Assembly: GCF_037963835.1 (NCBI RefSeq)
Contig: NZ_CP150145.1
Location: 2,666,001-2,730,000 of the forward strand
Reading direction: 5' to 3'
DNA length: 64,000 nucleotides
From: Paenibacillus sp. FSL H8-0332
Lineage (GTDB): Bacteria; Bacillota; Bacilli; Paenibacillales; Paenibacillaceae
Below the pieces are notes generated by a model. The model had not been told where the DNA came from, did not search any database, and saw only the letters and a program-made list of their open reading frames with translations. A program made the translations under genes and the position numbers. Positions within the stretch are counted from its first letter, which is position 1. The number at the start of each line of letters is the position of its first letter. Below, one piece after another: positions 1-8,427 of the stretch.

Positions 1-1
1 G

Positions 2-667
2 CTGCGCCGGAACTCGGTGGCCGGATTGTACCATTTTGCAATTCTGCTGCCGGACCGGCCCTCTCTGGGACTGGTGCTGCGCAATCTGATCGACTCCGGG
101 ATATCGGTGGGCCAGGGGGATCATCTGGTCAGTGAAGCTCTGTACATTGAGGACCCTGATCATAACGGAATCGAGCTGTACCGCGACCGGCCCCGTGACA
201 CCTGGAAGTACGAAGCAACAGGTAATGTGGTCATGACTACCGATCCGGTGGATGTGGACGGTCTGCTGGCTGCATCGGAAGGCCTGAGCTGGACCGGGCT
301 GCCTGCCGGCACTGTAATGGGTCATGTTCACTTCCATGTCGGCGATCTGGCAGAGGCCAAGAAATTCTATGTGGATGCCCTTGGATTCACGGTGACCGCC
401 CATTACGGCGATGCGGCCATGTTCATCTCGGCTGGAGGCTATCATCATCATATGGGGCTGAATACCTGGGCTGGCAAGGGTGCTCCGGCGGCTCCTGCGA
501 ATGCGGCGGGCATCGATTATTTTACACTATTGCTCCCTGACATTCAGGAAGTGCATGAAGTGGCTGAACGTGTGAAGCGTGCCGGATACCGTGTGGAAGA
601 AGAAGGCGGGATCATCACTCTAAGGGACCCGTGGAATATAGGCATACAACTGCTAGTGAAACGCTAA
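2..667 (+). CDS. CatE-like VOC family dioxygenase, 5' partial
   Basis: The frame is open from the left window edge, so the start lies outside; a GTG at 17 is internal. Two vicinal-oxygen-chelate (glyoxalase/bleomycin fold) modules are visible: the end of the first, with the GLYHFAILLPDR segment typical of CatE, and a complete second one beginning GHVHFHVGDL and running through a His-rich loop (YHHHMGLNTW). His in GHVHFHV, His in YHHHMG and a C-terminal Glu/Asp region are the expected metal ligands of catechol-2,3-dioxygenase-like proteins. In this family CatE cleaves catechol extradiol bonds; many Firmicute members have unproven substrates. No terminator is obvious before the antiporter gene that follows 170 bp later. 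Confidence 0.8.
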   Translation: MRRNSVAGLYHFAILLPDRPSLGLVLRNLIDSGISVGQGDHLVSEALYIEDPDHNGIELYRDRPRDTWKYEATGNVVMTTDPVDVDGLLAASEGLSWTGLPAGTVMGHVHFHVGDLAEAKKFYVDALGFTVTAHYGDAAMFISAGGYHHHMGLNTWAGKGAPAAPANAAGIDYFTLLLPDIQEVHEVAERVKRAGYRVEEEGGIITLRDPWNIGIQLLVKR

Positions 668-840
668 AATAACAGGGCGGACAGCATCACGTTACAATAT
701 TTACTACTAGACCAGCGGCAGAAGCCGTGAATGATAAGACAACGGAAGGTACGGCGGAGAATTGTAATTTCCGCGGTGCCTTCCGTTTGTTGACGTTAGC
801 CGGGTCAATGCAATATTATAATTGATTATCAGACGGGGAG

Positions 841-2880
841 ATGATGGGCTTGGAGACTTTTCTGGCTGTGCTGTTGATGCTTGGATTAATCGCCGTATCG
901 AATATCTTGAACCGCTTCATTCCGTTTGTCCCAGTTCCCCTGATTCAGATAGGACTTGGAATCATTGCTGCACTCATTCCGACGGGAATACATATGCACT
1001 TCGAGCCTGAGCTGTTTTTTGTATTATTCATCGCTCCGCTGCTCTTCAATGACGGGCGGCGGACACCGCGCGGGGAGCTGTGGAACCTTAGGGCACCGAT
1101 TCTGCTGCTGGCGCTGGGACTTGTATTTGTCACGGTATTTGTGGCAGGCTATGCGATTAACTGGATGATTCCCTCGATTCCGCTGGCAGCGTCCTTCGCA
1201 CTGGCGGCCATTTTGTCTCCTACCGATGCGGTAGCGGTAAGTGCGCTGGCTGGAAGGGTTCATCTTCCCAAAAGCATCCACCGCATTCTCGAAGGAGAAT
1301 CGCTGATGAACGACGCTTCCGGCTTGGTAGCATTTAAATTTGCGATTGCAGCCATGGTTACCGGCGTGTTCTCTCTGCCTAAGGCTTCGGTCAGCTTTGT
1401 AATGATTGCCGCAGGGGGACTGCTGCTAGGTGCAGTGCTGTCGTTCCTGCTGATCCGGCTCAGCGTGTTCATCCGCAGGTTCGGCATGGAGGATGTGACC
1501 ATCCATGTCCTGCTGCAGATTCTTACGCCGTTCATTATTTATCTGATCAGCGAGGAGATCGGGGTCTCGGGCATCCTGGCCGTTGTGGCAGGGGGTGTCA
1601 TGTACGCCATTGAGAAGGACCGGGCAGTCTCCCCGCAATATAAGCTTCAGCTTGTATCTGCCAGTACCTGGTCAGTGCTGCTGCTGGTGCTGAACGGGCT
1701 GGTCTTTCTGATTCTCGGCGTATCCGTTCCGGATGTGGTCGAGGTTATTTTCCGGGATCAGACGCTGAATAACTTCATGGTTGCCGGCTATGTTCTGGCG
1801 ATTACAGCGCTGCTGATTGTGCTGCGGTTTCTGTGGGTCTATGGTTACTCCTTATGGGAGAGCAAGCGGCTGAAGGCAGAGAAGGCCCCGCTGAAGTCAC
1901 AGATTATTACGTCGATCTCAGGGGTGCGGGGAGCGGTAACCCTTGCGGGTGCCTTCTCGATTCCGCTGGTGCTTGGGGACGGAGTGACGCCATTTCCGGA
2001 GCGGGATCTCATTATTGCGCTGGCGGCAGGTGTGATTCTGATGTCGCTGGTCATCGCCAGTATCTTCCTTCCGCTGCTTGCGGACAGTGAAGAGACGGTA
2101 GTTCAGACCGCCGGAGCTGTGCACGGGAATACGGAGCTGACGGCCAGAAATGTGGTCATTGACGCCGGGATGTCGATGCTGCGCAGTCTGGTCTCAGAGA
2201 GCCCTGAGCGCTCAACTCAACCTGTGCTGCTGGAATTCACAGATAAGGTTGACAGGCTGTGTGCTGCAAAACCGGATCATGATCCGGCCCATGAGCAGTT
2301 CCTCCGTCTGGGAGTCGAGGCGCGCAAGAGCGCGCTCGAAGCCGAACGCACGGAGCTGCGGCGGATCATGGAGAACGGGGCGATACCGATGCCTGTTGCT
2401 GTGAAGATGGAGGAACTGCTGGACCATACGGAGTCTCTGCTGTGCAAACGGCTGAATACGCAGATTAAATTCTCTTTAACAGAGATTCAGCGGCTGTTCT
2501 CTGGACTGTTCTCAGGTAAGCTGAATGGGGAAGAGGGGCGGCTTGCCATGCAGAATGCCGAAAGCGCGCGGACGGCGAAGATTGCGATGTGCCAGGCGGC
2601 AGTATCCGCCGTTAGTGCGGGAATAAGTGATGAGAACCGGCTCGCCTCACAGAAGGTCATCGACAAGTACGAACGGCTGGAATCCCGGCTCGTGCAGGGG
2701 GATGGCTGGACCCATGATGGCGTGCTGGATGATGAGAAGCTGGAGCTGAAGCTGCAGGCGATCCAGGAGCAGCGGAACACCGTGCAGGAGATGTACCAGA
2801 ACGGGGCGATTAATCTTAAGATTGCCGGCAGGCTGCGCCGGTTCGTCGATCAGCTCGAAACCTCCATCTGGGAGGATTAG
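841..2880 (+). CDS. CPA1-family Na+(K+)/H+ antiporter
   Basis: Membrane antiporter of the monovalent cation:proton antiporter-1 (NhaP/NhaK) family that exchanges cytoplasmic Na+ or K+ for protons. About twelve hydrophobic segments fill residues 1-420, including the family core ILSPTDAVAVSAL (about residue 123) with the transport Asp, and GEGESLMNDASG-like sequence (EGESLMNDASG, about 150). A 250-residue charged cytoplasmic tail rich in Glu/Arg helices follows, as in Bacillus NhaK-type proteins. Three starts compete: ATG 841 abuts the GGGGAG site at 835-840, ATG 844 is 3 nt away, and TTG 850 sits 9 nt away with ideal spacing and would give MLETFLAVLL. TTG 850 may be the true start. A bidirectional hairpin follows. 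Confidence 0.88.
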   Translation: MMGLETFLAVLLMLGLIAVSNILNRFIPFVPVPLIQIGLGIIAALIPTGIHMHFEPELFFVLFIAPLLFNDGRRTPRGELWNLRAPILLLALGLVFVTVFVAGYAINWMIPSIPLAASFALAAILSPTDAVAVSALAGRVHLPKSIHRILEGESLMNDASGLVAFKFAIAAMVTGVFSLPKASVSFVMIAAGGLLLGAVLSFLLIRLSVFIRRFGMEDVTIHVLLQILTPFIIYLISEEIGVSGILAVVAGGVMYAIEKDRAVSPQYKLQLVSASTWSVLLLVLNGLVFLILGVSVPDVVEVIFRDQTLNNFMVAGYVLAITALLIVLRFLWVYGYSLWESKRLKAEKAPLKSQIITSISGVRGAVTLAGAFSIPLVLGDGVTPFPERDLIIALAAGVILMSLVIASIFLPLLADSEETVVQTAGAVHGNTELTARNVVIDAGMSMLRSLVSESPERSTQPVLLEFTDKVDRLCAAKPDHDPAHEQFLRLGVEARKSALEAERTELRRIMENGAIPMPVAVKMEELLDHTESLLCKRLNTQIKFSLTEIQRLFSGLFSGKLNGEEGRLAMQNAESARTAKIAMCQAAVSAVSAGISDENRLASQKVIDKYERLESRLVQGDGWTHDGVLDDEKLELKLQAIQEQRNTVQEMYQNGAINLKIAGRLRRFVDQLETSIWED

Positions 2881-2930
2881 ACTGTTAGAGCGCCGGTGTT
2901 GCAATATATTTTACCTGATACAATATACAA

Positions 2931-2974
2931 AGCCCGCTTGCGCAGGGACCCGGTGTCCTTGCTGCAAGCGGGCT
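2931..2974. terminator. bidirectional hairpin between convergent genes
   Basis: An 11-bp perfect stem (AGCCCGCTTGC / GCAAGCGGGCT) at 2931-2941 and 2964-2974 lies between the antiporter gene and the convergent exporter pair. The U-tract is short on both sides, so strength is uncertain. Confidence 0.6.
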
Positions 2975-2992
2975 TGTCTGTGGAATGGAGCC

Positions 2993-3430
2993 TTACGGTT
3001 GTTTGGGCAATTTCTTGAGGCGCATAAAGACTTGGCCCAGCACCTCGCTCAAGACCAGACCGGCCGCAATGGCTCCGGACAGCAGGAGCGCCTGAACCCC
3101 ATACTGGATGCCGAGGTTATTATCGTTCTCCACGAACCTCCGCATGGCATCATACGCAAGACCGCCCGGCACAAGCGGGATGATGCCGCCGACACTGAAG
3201 ATAATGACCGGCATCTTGAAGGAACGCGCGAAAAACAGGCTGATCAGTCCGACCACAACGGTAGCACCAAAGGTTGCGACGACAGTATCGGAACTGTGAT
3301 CCAGCAGCAGGTACAGCATCCAGCCGATCATTCCGGCGAAGCCGCATTGCAGCAGCGCGCGCACCGGTGCATTGAATAGAATGCAGAAGGTTGAGGCAGC
3401 GATGAAACTGGTGATCAATTGCAAAATCAT
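2993..3430 (-). CDS. ThrE-type threonine/serine exporter, small (YjjB-like) subunit
   Basis: A 145-aa integral membrane protein with about five hydrophobic segments, including FSVGGIIPLVPGGLAYDAMRR in the middle, the PLVPG motif that repeats in ThrE proteins. In actinobacterial ThrE the two halves are fused; in enteric bacteria and many Firmicutes they are separate YjjP (large) and YjjB (small) proteins that act together in export of threonine, serine or small dicarboxylates. The gene follows the large-subunit gene by 27 bp on the same strand, so the two form an operon. ATG 3430 has a GAGGT site 9 nt upstream. Substrate cannot be told from sequence. Confidence 0.85.
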   Translation of the reverse strand: MILQLITSFIAASTFCILFNAPVRALLQCGFAGMIGWMLYLLLDHSSDTVVATFGATVVVGLISLFFARSFKMPVIIFSVGGIIPLVPGGLAYDAMRRFVENDNNLGIQYGVQALLLSGAIAAGLVLSEVLGQVFMRLKKLPKQP

Positions 3431-3457
3431 GGCAGGACGACCTCTTTCAAATGGGTG

Positions 3458-4225
3458 TTAAAAAATAGACAGGACCAGCCCAATGCCAGTCCCGATGGCG
3501 AACGCAGTCAGAAAGGCGTCGGCTCCTTTGGAGATGCCGGATACCAGATGCCCGGCCATCAGGTCACGGACCGCATTGGTGATGAGCAGCCCCGGTACGA
3601 GCGGCATTACACAGCCGATGATAATCTTGTCCATCTCCCGTCCCACGCCGAGCTTGACGGAGAAGAAGGCCAGCAGGCCGATAATGAAGGAAGCAATGAA
3701 TTCTGCGAAAAAACGGATCTGCACCAGACGGTGGAGATAAGTTGCAGCAGCGAAGCCTGCCCCGGAGATCAGGAGTGACGGCAGCGCGTCCCACAGGCTG
3801 CCCTTGAACATCACGGTGAAGCAGGCTCCGGTCAGAGCGGCGGCTACAATCTGCAGCCATACCGGGTAAGCATGCGCTGCATCATCGACCACGCCCAGAC
3901 GCTCACGCGCTTCGGCGGCTGTCAGCTGGCGTTCGGTCAGCCGCCGTGAGATGTCATTGACCTCGGATACCTTTTGCAGGTCTGTTGTCCGTTCGGCGAT
4001 ACGGAAGAGCTTCGCCGGCTCGGTCCGGCTGGTGGTGAACATAATGACCGTCGGCGTGACATAGCTATGCGAACCGGGGAAGCCGAGTGCCGCCGCCATC
4101 CGGCTCATGGTATCCTCCACACGGTAGGTCTCTGCGCCGCTCTGCAGCATGATTTTGCCAGCCAGCAGGCACAGATCGATAATGTCATGTGTGGAAGTAT
4201 TGCTATTCGTGCTTGTACTTTCCAA
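3458..4225 (-). CDS. ThrE-type threonine/serine exporter, large (YjjP-like) subunit
   Basis: 255-aa protein with a soluble N-terminal half (LCLLAGKIMLQSGAETYRVE, conserved in the DUF1212/ThrE family) followed by about five membrane segments from residue 120 on, with the second PLVPG motif (CVMPLVPGLLITNAVRD). It is the first gene of the two-gene exporter operon. The start is a TTG at 4225 with a GGGGAGGA ribosome site about 10 nt upstream. Exporters of this type move threonine/serine out of the cell; the pairing with the YjjB-like gene immediately downstream is the main support. Confidence 0.85.
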   Translation of the reverse strand: MESTSTNSNTSTHDIIDLCLLAGKIMLQSGAETYRVEDTMSRMAAALGFPGSHSYVTPTVIMFTTSRTEPAKLFRIAERTTDLQKVSEVNDISRRLTERQLTAAEARERLGVVDDAAHAYPVWLQIVAAALTGACFTVMFKGSLWDALPSLLISGAGFAAATYLHRLVQIRFFAEFIASFIIGLLAFFSVKLGVGREMDKIIIGCVMPLVPGLLITNAVRDLMAGHLVSGISKGADAFLTAFAIGTGIGLVLSIF

Positions 4226-4375
4226 CTTCGTTAATCCTCCCCGGGAATGTTGTCTATTCGATTGTCGCCTGAAAGTCTGAAAATTTCAACCTTTATTCCA
4301 TAGCATCCGGCAAATCAAGGGTTTTTATCAGTAATAGCGTACAAATCCAGCTCGCAGCGGCGTCATGCTTACCAG

Positions 4376-4957
4376 CTATTCTTCCAGCGTACATAATCCC
4401 GTAGCCACCCCTCCTGAAACAATCGTCAGAATCGAATGGAAAAAAGTCTCCTTGGAGATCAGAATACCGCCTGCACCGATGATCAGGAAGTCCGTCAGGA
4501 AGATGATCAGTCCGACATTCAGCGGAAGGTAGCGTTGGATGAATCTGGCCAGGAGGTCTGTTCCGCCTGTACTTGCTTTGAAGCGCAGCATCAGACCAAG
4601 TCCGGTGCCCATCAGGAAGCCGCCGATAATGGCGCTTGAGATGGAGCCCAGCTCAATATAGTAGAGGAAATAATACTGAAGCGGAAAGAGCAGCTCGATC
4701 AGCAAGGAGGAGGCCAGCAGACCCAGAATGCTATTGTAGAAAATATCCCGTTGCCGGAACCAGGCCAGCAGGAAGATAGGCAGACTGCATAGCATGATGC
4801 ACAGTCCGATTTTGGTGCCGGAGATATAATTAATAATGAGGGCAATGCCGATAATTCCTCCATCGAGGATTTTATAGGGGACCAGGAAGAAGTTGGTTCC
4901 TGTTGCAATTAGCAGGCTGGCCAGCAGAATAATAACATAGCTTGGGAAGGATCGCAT
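4376..4957 (-). CDS. YitT-family (DUF161) membrane protein, short form
   Basis: 193-aa protein with about five to six membrane segments and the DUF161 signature (FFLVPYKILDGGIIGIALI near residue 25, GTGLGLMLRFKASTGGTDLLA near 130). Most YitT proteins are about 280 aa with a C-terminal soluble DUF2179 domain; this one stops right after the membrane part, so it is either a natural short form or a truncation. ATG 4957 is preferred over ATG 4966 because GGAG touches the latter and is 9 nt from the former. Function of the family is unknown. It has no partner genes here. Confidence 0.75.
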   Translation of the reverse strand: MRSFPSYVIILLASLLIATGTNFFLVPYKILDGGIIGIALIINYISGTKIGLCIMLCSLPIFLLAWFRQRDIFYNSILGLLASSLLIELLFPLQYYFLYYIELGSISSAIIGGFLMGTGLGLMLRFKASTGGTDLLARFIQRYLPLNVGLIIFLTDFLIIGAGGILISKETFFHSILTIVSGGVATGLCTLEE

Positions 4958-5073
4958 AGTCAACATCTCCGGAATTAAGGCATGTCTTAATCCTTATGCG
5001 ACCATCTGGAAAAAAATAGCTAAAAGTTCTACTCTGCCCGAATTAATTGACCATAAAGCAGGTGAAGTCTGAA

Positions 5074-5289
5074 ATGGGTTATTTCTATAAAATACTGGAG
5101 ACCGATATGGAGCTGCTGGCTGCTGCACTGTCGGAGGTGCCGGTGGCAGTGTGGCTGAAGAGCGGGGCGGAGCAGCAGCTTGAGACGGGCCCGATCAGAG
5201 CCTATACGCCGCAATCCGTGCGGATTCGCGGGTTATCCTACTGCCGGGAGCTGCATCAGTTCCGTATCTTTGCCCCGGGTTCCGCCTAA
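5074..5289 (+). CDS. small hypothetical protein, 71 aa
   Basis: Not recognised. ATG 5074 is preceded by AGGTGA with 8-nt spacing. The protein begins MGYFYKILETDMELLAAAL, has no signal peptide or membrane segment, and ends with RIFAPGSA. Composition and codon use match neighbouring genes, which supports it being real. It ends 13 bp before the 3' end of the opposing AraC pseudogene. No function can be assigned. Confidence 0.5.
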   Translation: MGYFYKILETDMELLAAALSEVPVAVWLKSGAEQQLETGPIRAYTPQSVRIRGLSYCRELHQFRIFAPGSA

Positions 5290-5301
5290 GTGCATTCATG
5301 C

Positions 5302-6175
5302 TCAGCGCGAATATCGCTTGCGGAAGCGCAGCGGAGAGATTCCGACCTTGCGGCTGAAGCGCCGGGAGAAGTAAGCTGTACTCTCGAAGCCGGTGCGCTC
5401 TGCGATTGCCGCGATCGGGATCTCTGTCTTAAGCAGCAGGAGCTTGGCCTGCTCCAGCCGGTAATCGGTCAGGTACTCCATGGGCGTAAGCCCGTAGACA
5501 CGCTTCATGCAGCGGGCCAGGTAATTGTAGTGAAAATGCAGGGCGTCCGCCAGAGAGGTATTCGTGACTTCTTCCATATAATGATTCCGCAGATAGGCCT
5601 CCGTCTGCTCGGCAATCTCGTCTGCCTGGCTTCCGGCCGTATCTTGCCGGGCCAGATCCATCGTCCGCAGCATCTCCTCGAAGATACGCTGCTGATGCCA
5701 CACGGCGCTTGAGCGCCTGCTATGGCTCAGCTGCAGCAACTGCCCGGCCTGGCCGCTCCGTGCGAAGGGGGCAGGTAGCGGTCCGAACTGGGGAATACGG
5801 ATGGTATAGGGGGTGGGTAAGAAACTGCCGGAAATGCGTTTCCCGGTCCGCATATACCGGCTCACCCGCTGATTCCGTCCATTCTCCCACCGTGTGAAAA
5901 TGAACCCAGGTGAAGATCGTCTCTGCTTCACACGGCTGCACTGAATAATGGTAGCGGTCAGGCAGCAGCAGCAGGGTATGCCCGGCGCCCACTGCCCATT
6001 CTGTATGCTCCTCTCCAATGTGCAGGCATCCCTGCTCCACGATGATCAGATCGAATTTGCCCATACGGCTGCGGTTCGGATGCTGGTCTCCGGGCAAATA
6101 GACGGTACGGCCGCATTCCAGGAAATAGGGAAAGGGCGGTGCGGCCAGATGAATATAGGAAGAATTAAGTGTCAT
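5302..6175 (-). pseudogene. AraC-family regulator broken by a single-base frameshift
   Basis: Two overlapping frames on the minus strand make one AraC protein. The first (from ATG 6175) gives a cupin-like sensor domain (MTLNSSYIHLAAPPFPYFLE... TWVHFHTVGE); the second gives a C-terminal double helix-turn-helix (ADALHFHYNYLARCMKRVYG, then IAERTGFESTAYFSRRFSRK). The frames join at a run of five G on the plus strand (5809-5813): removing one base restores ...FLTHPYTIRIPQFGP... and a 290-aa protein, the usual AraC length. It is divergent from the GH127 gene, so it was probably its activator. The lesion may be a true inactivating mutation or a homopolymer sequencing error. Confidence 0.85.
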
Positions 6176-6343
6176 TAGCAGCTCCTTGGAAAGGCATATG
6201 TCCTGAATTAACTTCGCTAAGCCTTATATAAAAGTTGTGTGAAATAGTACAAAAACGGGGTTGTTTATGCTTCTGTTTTTGTTATATTGTACCGTCTATA
6301 ATGGCAATTAGCGAGGACGAAATGCTGAAGAGGAGATGCTACA

Positions 6344-8335
6344 ATGAGTCAATTTGAAGGTACAAAGGTTCGGACAACCGTTCAACCAGATCATTCCGGT
6401 CATTCGGATCAGGGAGGCCACAGAGTGTCCGTTCAGGATGAATTCTGGGGCCGTTATATCCGGTTGGTGCAGGAGACAGTGATTCCTTATCAATATGAGG
6501 CGCTTCATGACCGCGTGGCCGAGGCTGAACCGAGCCATGCCATTGCCAATTTTGAAATCGCTGCCGGAAGAAGACAGGGTAAGTTCGGGGGGATGGTCTT
6601 CCAGGACAGCGATGTAGCCAAGTGGCTGGAGGCAACGGGTTATTCCCTCAGCATCCGGAGGGACCCGGAGCTGGAACGCCAGGCGGACGATTTGATCGAT
6701 CTGGTGGAAGAAGCACAGCAGGCCGACGGATACCTGAACACATACTTCACTGTCAAGGAGCCGGGCAAGCGCTGGACGAATCTCCAGGATTGCCATGAAC
6801 TGTATTGCGCCGGACATTTCATCGAAGCGGCAGTGGCTTATTATGAAGCGACCGGTAAGGACAAGCTGCTGAGTATTATGCGCCGCATGGCCGATCATAT
6901 TGACTCTGTCTTCGGACCGGAGGAAGGCAAGCTGAAGGGCTACGACGGTCATCAGGAGATTGAGCTGGCACTGGTGAAGCTGTACCGGCTGACAGGGGAG
7001 GAGAAGTATCTGAAGCTCAGCCTCTTCTTCATTGACCAGCGCGGGCAGGAGCCGAACTTCCTGCGCCAGGAATGGGAGAGCCGGGGCAGGGTTACACATT
7101 GGGGCGGGCAGACGGATCATATCGATATGGCCTACAATCAGTCCCATATACCGGTCCGTGAGCAGACGGTAGCCGTAGGCCACTCTGTCCGCGCCGTCTA
7201 TATGTATACCGCCATGGCCGACTTGGCCCGCCTGACCGGAGATGAAGCACTTCGCGAGGCGTGCCTGCGCCTGTGGAACAATATGACAGAGAGACAGATG
7301 TATATCACTGGCGGAATCGGCTCCACCCATCACGGCGAAGCTTTCACCTTTGATTACGATCTGCCTAACGATACGGTCTATGCGGAGACTTGTGCTTCGA
7401 TCGGGCTGATCTTTTTTGCCAGACGAATGCTGGAGTTGACTCCCAATGCCCATTATGCCGATGTGATGGAGCGTGCGCTCTATAATAATGTACTCGGCTC
7501 GATGGCGCAGGACGGCAAGCATTATTTCTACGTCAATCCGCTGGAGGTCTGGCCGCAGGCCTGCACCTGTAATCCCGGCAAACAGCATGTGAAGGCGCAG
7601 CGCCAGGGCTGGTTCGGCTGTGCCTGCTGCCCGCCGAATGTGGCGCGTCTGCTGACCTCATTGAATCAGTATATCTACACTGAACACAGCGATATGCTCT
7701 ATACGAATCTGTATATCGGAAGTGAGCTTAGAACTACACTGGGAGGAAAAGAGGTGAAGGTCACTCAGTCCAGCAAGCTTCCATGGGAGGGCATAGTCAC
7801 ACTGAAGGTTGATCCTGCGGAAGCCGGGATGTTCGGTATCGCCCTGCGTATTCCATCGTGGAGCGGAAAGGTCCGGATCAGCGTCAATGGCGAGCTCCTT
7901 CCAGCGCTTGATGCTTTGGAGCAGGGCTATGCGGTAATCCGCAGGGAGTGGCAGCCCGGTGACATAGTGGAGCTGATGCTTCCAATGGAAGCGAACCGTG
8001 TATACGCCCACCCGGAACTGCGGGCTAATGCCGGGAAGACGGCTATTCAGTACGGGCCGCTGGTCTATTGTCTGGAATCCGCAGATAACCGCGAGCCGTT
8101 AAGCTCGGTATCTCTAAGCAAGGAGGGAACGTTCACGGAATTTTACGATGAAGATCTGCTTGGCGGAGCGGTAGTGATCAGAGCAGCGGGTTGCCGGGTG
8201 AAGGAGCAGAGCTGGAGCGGTGGACTCTACAGCATCACCAGGGCGGCTGTACAGCCGGTGGAAGTGACGGCGATTCCGTATTATCTGTGGGGCAACCGCG
8301 GCAGCGGAGAGATGAAGGTATGGATACCGGAGTAA
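6344..8335 (+). CDS. GH127 beta-L-arabinofuranosidase
   Basis: 663-aa glycoside hydrolase of family 127 (HypBA1 type), which releases L-arabinose from beta-L-arabinofuranosides such as those on hydroxyproline-rich plant glycoproteins. The zinc-thiolate centre is complete: Glu348-Thr-Cys350 (YAETCASIG) and Cys428-Cys429 (GCACCPPN), matching the Glu338/Cys340/Cys417/Cys418 set of HypBA1, where Cys417 is the nucleophile. An (alpha/alpha)6 barrel occupies roughly residues 80-440, followed by beta-sandwich domains. No signal peptide, so it acts in the cytoplasm on imported oligosaccharides. ATG 6344 follows a GAGGAG site. A TATAAT at 6297-6302 lacks a good -35 element, consistent with activator dependence; the divergent AraC gene is the likely regulator. 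Confidence 0.92.
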   Translation: MSQFEGTKVRTTVQPDHSGHSDQGGHRVSVQDEFWGRYIRLVQETVIPYQYEALHDRVAEAEPSHAIANFEIAAGRRQGKFGGMVFQDSDVAKWLEATGYSLSIRRDPELERQADDLIDLVEEAQQADGYLNTYFTVKEPGKRWTNLQDCHELYCAGHFIEAAVAYYEATGKDKLLSIMRRMADHIDSVFGPEEGKLKGYDGHQEIELALVKLYRLTGEEKYLKLSLFFIDQRGQEPNFLRQEWESRGRVTHWGGQTDHIDMAYNQSHIPVREQTVAVGHSVRAVYMYTAMADLARLTGDEALREACLRLWNNMTERQMYITGGIGSTHHGEAFTFDYDLPNDTVYAETCASIGLIFFARRMLELTPNAHYADVMERALYNNVLGSMAQDGKHYFYVNPLEVWPQACTCNPGKQHVKAQRQGWFGCACCPPNVARLLTSLNQYIYTEHSDMLYTNLYIGSELRTTLGGKEVKVTQSSKLPWEGIVTLKVDPAEAGMFGIALRIPSWSGKVRISVNGELLPALDALEQGYAVIRREWQPGDIVELMLPMEANRVYAHPELRANAGKTAIQYGPLVYCLESADNREPLSSVSLSKEGTFTEFYDEDLLGGAVVIRAAGCRVKEQSWSGGLYSITRAAVQPVEVTAIPYYLWGNRGSGEMKVWIPE

Positions 8336-8361
8336 TTCCGGCGGCCGCCTGTCCATAAACA

Positions 8362-8402
8362 AACACCCCGGCTGGACCGCCTTGGCGGACAACCGGGGTG
8401 TT
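8362..8402. terminator. bidirectional terminator
   Basis: Perfect 10-bp stem AACACCCCGG / CCGGGGTGTT between the convergent GH127 and GH94 genes. Confidence 0.65.
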
Positions 8403-8427
8403 ATGCTTTTATAGGAGTGATAGATAA

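Noticed and set aside
6308..7588. Long 426-codon frame opposite the GH127 gene
   Set aside because: It is a mirror of the well-conserved GH127 coding sequence, with no ribosome site; such antisense frames are common in GC-rich codon usage.
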